Shown here piece after piece: positions 6,087 to 7,901 of a stretch of 7,901 bases of DNA. How positions within the stretch are numbered: the stretch's first letter is position 1; every line of letters starts with the position of its first letter. Location of the stretch: the NCBI GenBank assembly GCA_030668065.1, contig DAOUUS010000065.1, forward strand, positions 1 to 7,901, written 5' to 3'. The position numbers and the translations under genes are program-made. Source of the DNA: Candidatus Methanophagales archaeon. GTDB lineage: Archaea > Halobacteriota > Syntropharchaeia > Alkanophagales > Methanospirareceae. Below the pieces are notes generated by a model. It saw only the letters and a list, made by a program, of their open reading frames with translations, had not been told where the DNA came from and searched no databases.

Positions 6087-6545
6087 TTAAGACACCAGTT
6101 CGATTGCATTTGTGGGGCAATGGTCAACACAAGCCCTACAAAACTCTGGTGGTTCAAAAGCTCTCTTACACTTCTTTGCATCCACCAACCTCACTTTTCC
6201 GCATTCTATTCTTAAAACTTGTACGTCTTTATGCCTGCCCCCTTTTCCATATATTACCTCCTCGTTCATCCTGTTCTCTTCGCATACCACAACACATATT
6301 CCACAACCCATACAGTTTTCAGCCGCTATTATCAACCCTGTGAGTCCTTTTTCCGTAAACGGGGAGAGTATATTCTTCAAAGTTTCTAAATTATCATTAT
6401 ACGCTGGTTCTAAGAGCAAAGGGCAATCTTCCGGCTTAGCTTCTCCTGAAATCAGTTTAGCAGCAAAGCCCATACAGACCGTTCCACACTTCTTGCAGTT
6501 TGTCCTCGGTAATAAATTGTACAGTTCAAATAATGATACAGACAT
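6087..6545 (-). CDS. Iron-sulfur protein: CdhE-like Fes cluster domain plus ferredoxin-like domain
   Basis: This 152-residue cytoplasmic electron-transfer protein of unknown specific role has no signal or membrane segment. Residues 5-45 resemble the four-cysteine [4Fe-4S] (Fes) domain of corrinoid iron-sulfur proteins and RnfB: LFELYNLLPRTNCKKCG, with Cys17, Cys20, Cys24 and Cys41. The third gap is three residues; my recollection of the usual pattern is four. Residues 74-150 form a ferredoxin-like domain. Its first motif is CMGCGICVVVC (Cys78, 81, 84, 88). The second is irregular: Cys126, then FCRACVDHCP (Cys136, 139, 143). Cys115 is extra. Three clusters are possible. The gene stands alone and is divergent from gar1. 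ATG 6545 lies about 27 bp from a TATA box, suggesting a leaderless mRNA. A ferredoxin partner of a C1 or corrinoid enzyme is plausible but unproven. Confidence 0.88.
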   Translation of the reverse strand: MSVSLFELYNLLPRTNCKKCGTVCMGFAAKLISGEAKPEDCPLLLEPAYNDNLETLKNILSPFTEKGLTGLIIAAENCMGCGICVVVCEENRMNEEVIYGKGGRHKDVQVLRIECGKVRLVDAKKCKRAFEPPEFCRACVDHCPTNAIELVS

Positions 6546-6568
6546 ACTATTGATATTGCAGGTGGTGC

Positions 6569-6577
6569 ATATAAAAA
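6569..6577 (-). promoter_or_regulatory. TATA box of the iron-sulfur protein gene
   Basis: The minus-strand TTTTATATG is centred about 27-28 bp before ATG 6545, so transcription should start at the ATG. There is no clear Shine-Dalgarno at the usual distance. It lies only about 19 bp from the opposing gar1 TATA box. Confidence 0.6.
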
Positions 6578-6587
6578 ATCCGTAAAC

Positions 6588-6595
6588 TTTATATA
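6588..6595 (+). promoter_or_regulatory. TATA box (with BRE-like GTAAAC) of gar1-tfb
   Basis: TTTATATA is a near-ideal archaeal TATA box, preceded by the purine-rich GTAAAC in the BRE position. Its centre is about 30 bp before ATG 6622, placing the start site about 4 bases upstream, so the mRNA has almost no leader. Confidence 0.75.
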
Positions 6596-6621
6596 CTCAG
6601 CTAACATCTTTATTATTAGCG

Positions 6622-6888
6622 ATGAAAAGAAAAGGAAATGCACAAGGTACGAGGACGATAGGCACGGTGCTTCACCTGGTGGATAATAAATTGATTGTGC
6701 GGGGTAAAAAGATGAAACCAGAGCAAATAGTCAATTCCATCGTCATCACAGATGATAAAAGGAAAATAGGCAAAGTTTACGACGTCTTTGGACCTGTAAA
6801 CCGACCTTACGTTAGCGTGAAGACGTTTAAAAGTGTAAAGGAGAAGCAACTAAGAAAAATCGTGAATAACGAAATTTTCGTACTTTGA
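6622..6888 (+). CDS. gar1: Gar1, H/ACA ribonucleoprotein subunit
   Basis: This 88-residue protein is the archaeal Gar1 subunit of H/ACA guide RNPs. With Cbf5, Nop10 and L7Ae these make pseudouridine in rRNA, and Gar1 binds Cbf5 and aids substrate turnover. The domain is a single small beta-barrel. The diagnostic block is KIGKVYDVFGPVNRPYVSVK (about 48-67), matching the Gar1 pattern of iGkV-DvFGPV followed by PYv-vK. The protein ends just after the last barrel strand (NNEIFVL) and lacks the basic tail of some homologues. It lies 15 bases upstream of tfb in the same orientation, an arrangement I recall from other euryarchaea. The start is supported by a TATA box about 30 bp upstream, giving a near-leaderless transcript. 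Its stop is TGA, followed by GAGGTG-type sequence serving the next gene. Confidence 0.93.
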   Translation: MKRKGNAQGTRTIGTVLHLVDNKLIVRGKKMKPEQIVNSIVITDDKRKIGKVYDVFGPVNRPYVSVKTFKSVKEKQLRKIVNNEIFVL

Positions 6889-6892
6889 GGTG
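6887..6892 (+). promoter_or_regulatory. Shine-Dalgarno of tfb overlapping the gar1 stop
   Basis: GAGGTG begins inside the gar1 TGA stop and lies 11 bases before ATG 6904. It supports that ATG as the true start of the short tfb and argues against a missing upstream exon or extension. Confidence 0.6.
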
Positions 6893-6903
6893 TAAAAAAA
6901 GAA

Positions 6904-7605
6904 ATGCAAAAAGACGTAGCGGATAAGGACGCAGCAGTAGACAAAGTGGACAAAGAGTTATCACTCAATAGGGTGCAGTTACAACGACTTAGTGAACTTC
7001 AGCGCAGGAAAAAATTGAGTGCGTCTGTCGGGCGGCAGCGTTTAGTTGCACAGTCTGAGATTGAACGGTTGTCTTCATTGCTTTCTATACCGGAAGAGGC
7101 GAGAGCGAGCAGTATGGAAATATACCGTGAAGCGTGGGAAAAAGATTTGATACATGGTCGTTCGATCGAGAAGATACTGGCTGCGTCTATGTACATGGCG
7201 TGTCGTAAACACATGGTGCCAAGAACGCTGGATGAGATAGAAACGGTAACGAGAGTGGGAAAGAAGGATATAATAAAGACCAGCAAGTTATTGGCAACCA
7301 AGCTTGGGATGAAGCTTGCACCGACTTCGCCTCTGGAATACGTGAGTAGATTCTGTGAGAAATTAAACTTGAAGCGGCATGTAGAGGAACGGGCGAGTGA
7401 GATAATAAAAAAGGCGTTAGAAAAGGATATAACAAGTGGAAGAGGTCCTACGGGCATAGCAGCATCGGCGATTTACATAGCCGCCATCTTATGTGGCGAT
7501 AGAAAGACGCAAAAAGATGTATCCGAAGCTACCGGCGTTACCGAAGTGACTTTACGTGTAAGATATAAGGAGATAGCGAGAAAGTTAGGGATAAAAGTAG
7601 AATAG
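6904..7605 (+). CDS. tfb: TFB-type transcription factor lacking the zinc ribbon and B-reader
   Basis: This 233-residue protein is homologous to the core of archaeal TFB (TFIIB), which binds TBP-TATA and recruits RNA polymerase. The B-linker is present as LQRLSELQRRKKLS (about 26-39). Cyclin repeat 1 spans about 45-137 (HGRSIEKILAASMYMACR at 84-101, then PRTLDEI). Cyclin repeat 2 spans about 140-229 (SGRGPTGIAASAIYIAAIL at 178-196) and has the BRE-reading helix region TEVTLRVRYKEIA (213-225). Normal TFB is about 300-330 residues. Here the N-terminal zinc ribbon and B-reader are missing: there are no CxxC motifs, and the first 25 residues are charged Lys/Asp-rich sequence. gar1 ends 15 bases upstream, so no ribbon can be hidden in front. 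In the family, ribbonless core TFB still binds TBP-DNA but does not recruit polymerase. The gene looks intact and not decayed. Confidence 0.93.
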   Translation: MQKDVADKDAAVDKVDKELSLNRVQLQRLSELQRRKKLSASVGRQRLVAQSEIERLSSLLSIPEEARASSMEIYREAWEKDLIHGRSIEKILAASMYMACRKHMVPRTLDEIETVTRVGKKDIIKTSKLLATKLGMKLAPTSPLEYVSRFCEKLNLKRHVEERASEIIKKALEKDITSGRGPTGIAASAIYIAAILCGDRKTQKDVSEATGVTEVTLRVRYKEIARKLGIKVE

Positions 7606-7673
7606 TTGCAATAATAAGTGTGATTGCCACTAAAGCTATCAGTTCGCTGTGCAGGATGATGCACCATACGTAT
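7606..7673. other. Convergent intergenic gap between tfb and ABC ATPase
   Basis: These 68 bases separate two convergent genes. I see no T-run longer than two on either strand and no clear hairpin, so termination of both transcripts must rely on weaker signals or lie inside the opposing gene. Confidence 0.5.
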
Positions 7674-7901
7674 TCATTCGAGTAGTTTACCGTCTCGCAT
7701 CCGCTTTGTTCTACCGGCACGTGCTGCAATTTCGGCATCGTGCGTCACTACGATTATCGTACGTCCTTCGCTATTCAAACCTTCTAAGATATTCATTATT
7801 GCATCTCCCGCTTCGGTATCCACGTTTCCTGTTGGTTCATCACCGATGATTATTCCCGGATCGTTGGCAAGTGCCCGAGCAATCGCCACCCGCTGCTGCT
7901 G
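7674..7901 (-). CDS. ABC transporter ATP-binding protein, LolD/MacB type (C-terminal part only)
   Basis: The last 75 residues of an ABC ATPase are visible; the N-terminal part with Walker A lies beyond the right edge. The first visible residues QQQRVAIARAL are the end of the signature region. Then come Walker B and D-loop IIIGDEPTGNVDTEAG and the switch histidine in IIVVTHD, ending GKLLE. The DEPTGN-D wording and the short end with no extra C-terminal domain fit the MacB/LolD/FtsE-like group, which drives export or lipoprotein-type systems, rather than metal uptake ATPases. The frame is open to the window edge, so a GTG at 7887-7889 is not the real start. It ends the leftward-reading unit and faces tfb. 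Any permease would be upstream, outside the window. It is probably unrelated to the ECF operon 7 kb away. Confidence 0.92.
   Translation of the reverse strand, partial: QQQRVAIARALANDPGIIIGDEPTGNVDTEAGDAIMNILEGLNSEGRTIIVVTHDAEIAARAGRTKRMRDGKLLE

Noticed and set aside
6112..6585. 157-residue plus-strand open frame
   Set aside because: It is antisense to the iron-sulfur protein, whose cysteine motifs are clearly real, and it runs through that gene's promoter.
6622..7605. Gar1-TFB fusion by readthrough of a single TGA
   Set aside because: Both genes are in the same frame with no other stop between them, but Gar1 ends naturally after its last strand, an SD sits at the junction, and nothing suggests recoding.
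7538..7738. 66-residue minus-strand frame with a membrane-like stretch after the ABC ATPase
   Set aside because: It would start inside the ATPase in another frame and lies antisense to the tfb C-terminus, which is conserved in tfb's own frame; the hydrophobic run is a by-product.
1..7901. CRISPR array, insertion sequence, tRNA or rRNA
   Set aside because: No regularly spaced repeats, terminal inverted repeats with a transposase, or structured RNA gene was seen; the window is densely filled by ordinary coding genes.

Overview
The window is archaeal, most likely from the Halobacteriota side of Euryarchaeota (methanogen, ANME or alkane-oxidiser, or Archaeoglobus-like lineages). The evidence is a TFB-type transcription factor next to a Gar1 H/ACA RNP protein, archaeal TATA boxes about 26-30 bp upstream of start codons, PGF-CTERM-like surface anchors, and an ABC binding protein with a degenerate dockerin-like N-terminal segment. 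The lineage is inferred from family resemblance, not from a search.

Layout. Positions 1-2875 (minus strand) hold an ECF-type transition-metal uptake operon. Reading 5' to 3' it is a DUF4198/NikK-like surface metal-binding protein, CbiM/NikM, a NikL-like small membrane protein, and CbiQ/NikQ, which runs off the left edge. The ATPase (NikO/CbiO) would lie outside. The K-M-L-Q set, with no CbiN, points to nickel rather than cobalt. Positions 2876-3150 are non-coding and hold a probable terminator, clustered palindromes and direct repeats, a GC-rich hairpin and a strong Shine-Dalgarno. Positions 3151-6004 (minus) hold three genes joined by 4-base stop/start overlaps: two secreted, membrane-anchored beta-sandwich proteins and a class III (BtuF/FhuD-like) periplasmic-type binding protein without its own permease. 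A 152-residue iron-sulfur protein occupies 6087-6545 (minus). It is divergent from the gar1-tfb pair (6622-7605, plus) across 76 bp holding back-to-back TATA boxes. The right edge carries the C-terminal part of a LolD/MacB-type ABC ATPase (minus), convergent with tfb.

How the genes may work together. The left half looks like a cell-surface metal-acquisition region. Secreted anchored proteins and a solute-binding protein capture a ligand, perhaps a metal chelate, and the NikK/NikL/NikM proteins each carry a histidine at or next to the mature N-terminus before the membrane channel. Nickel demand would fit an archaeon using F430/methyl-coenzyme M reductase and CO dehydrogenase, but none of those genes is in view.

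The most unusual item is the TFB at the gar1-tfb locus. It keeps both cyclin repeats and the B-linker but has no zinc ribbon or B-reader, and there is no room upstream for them.
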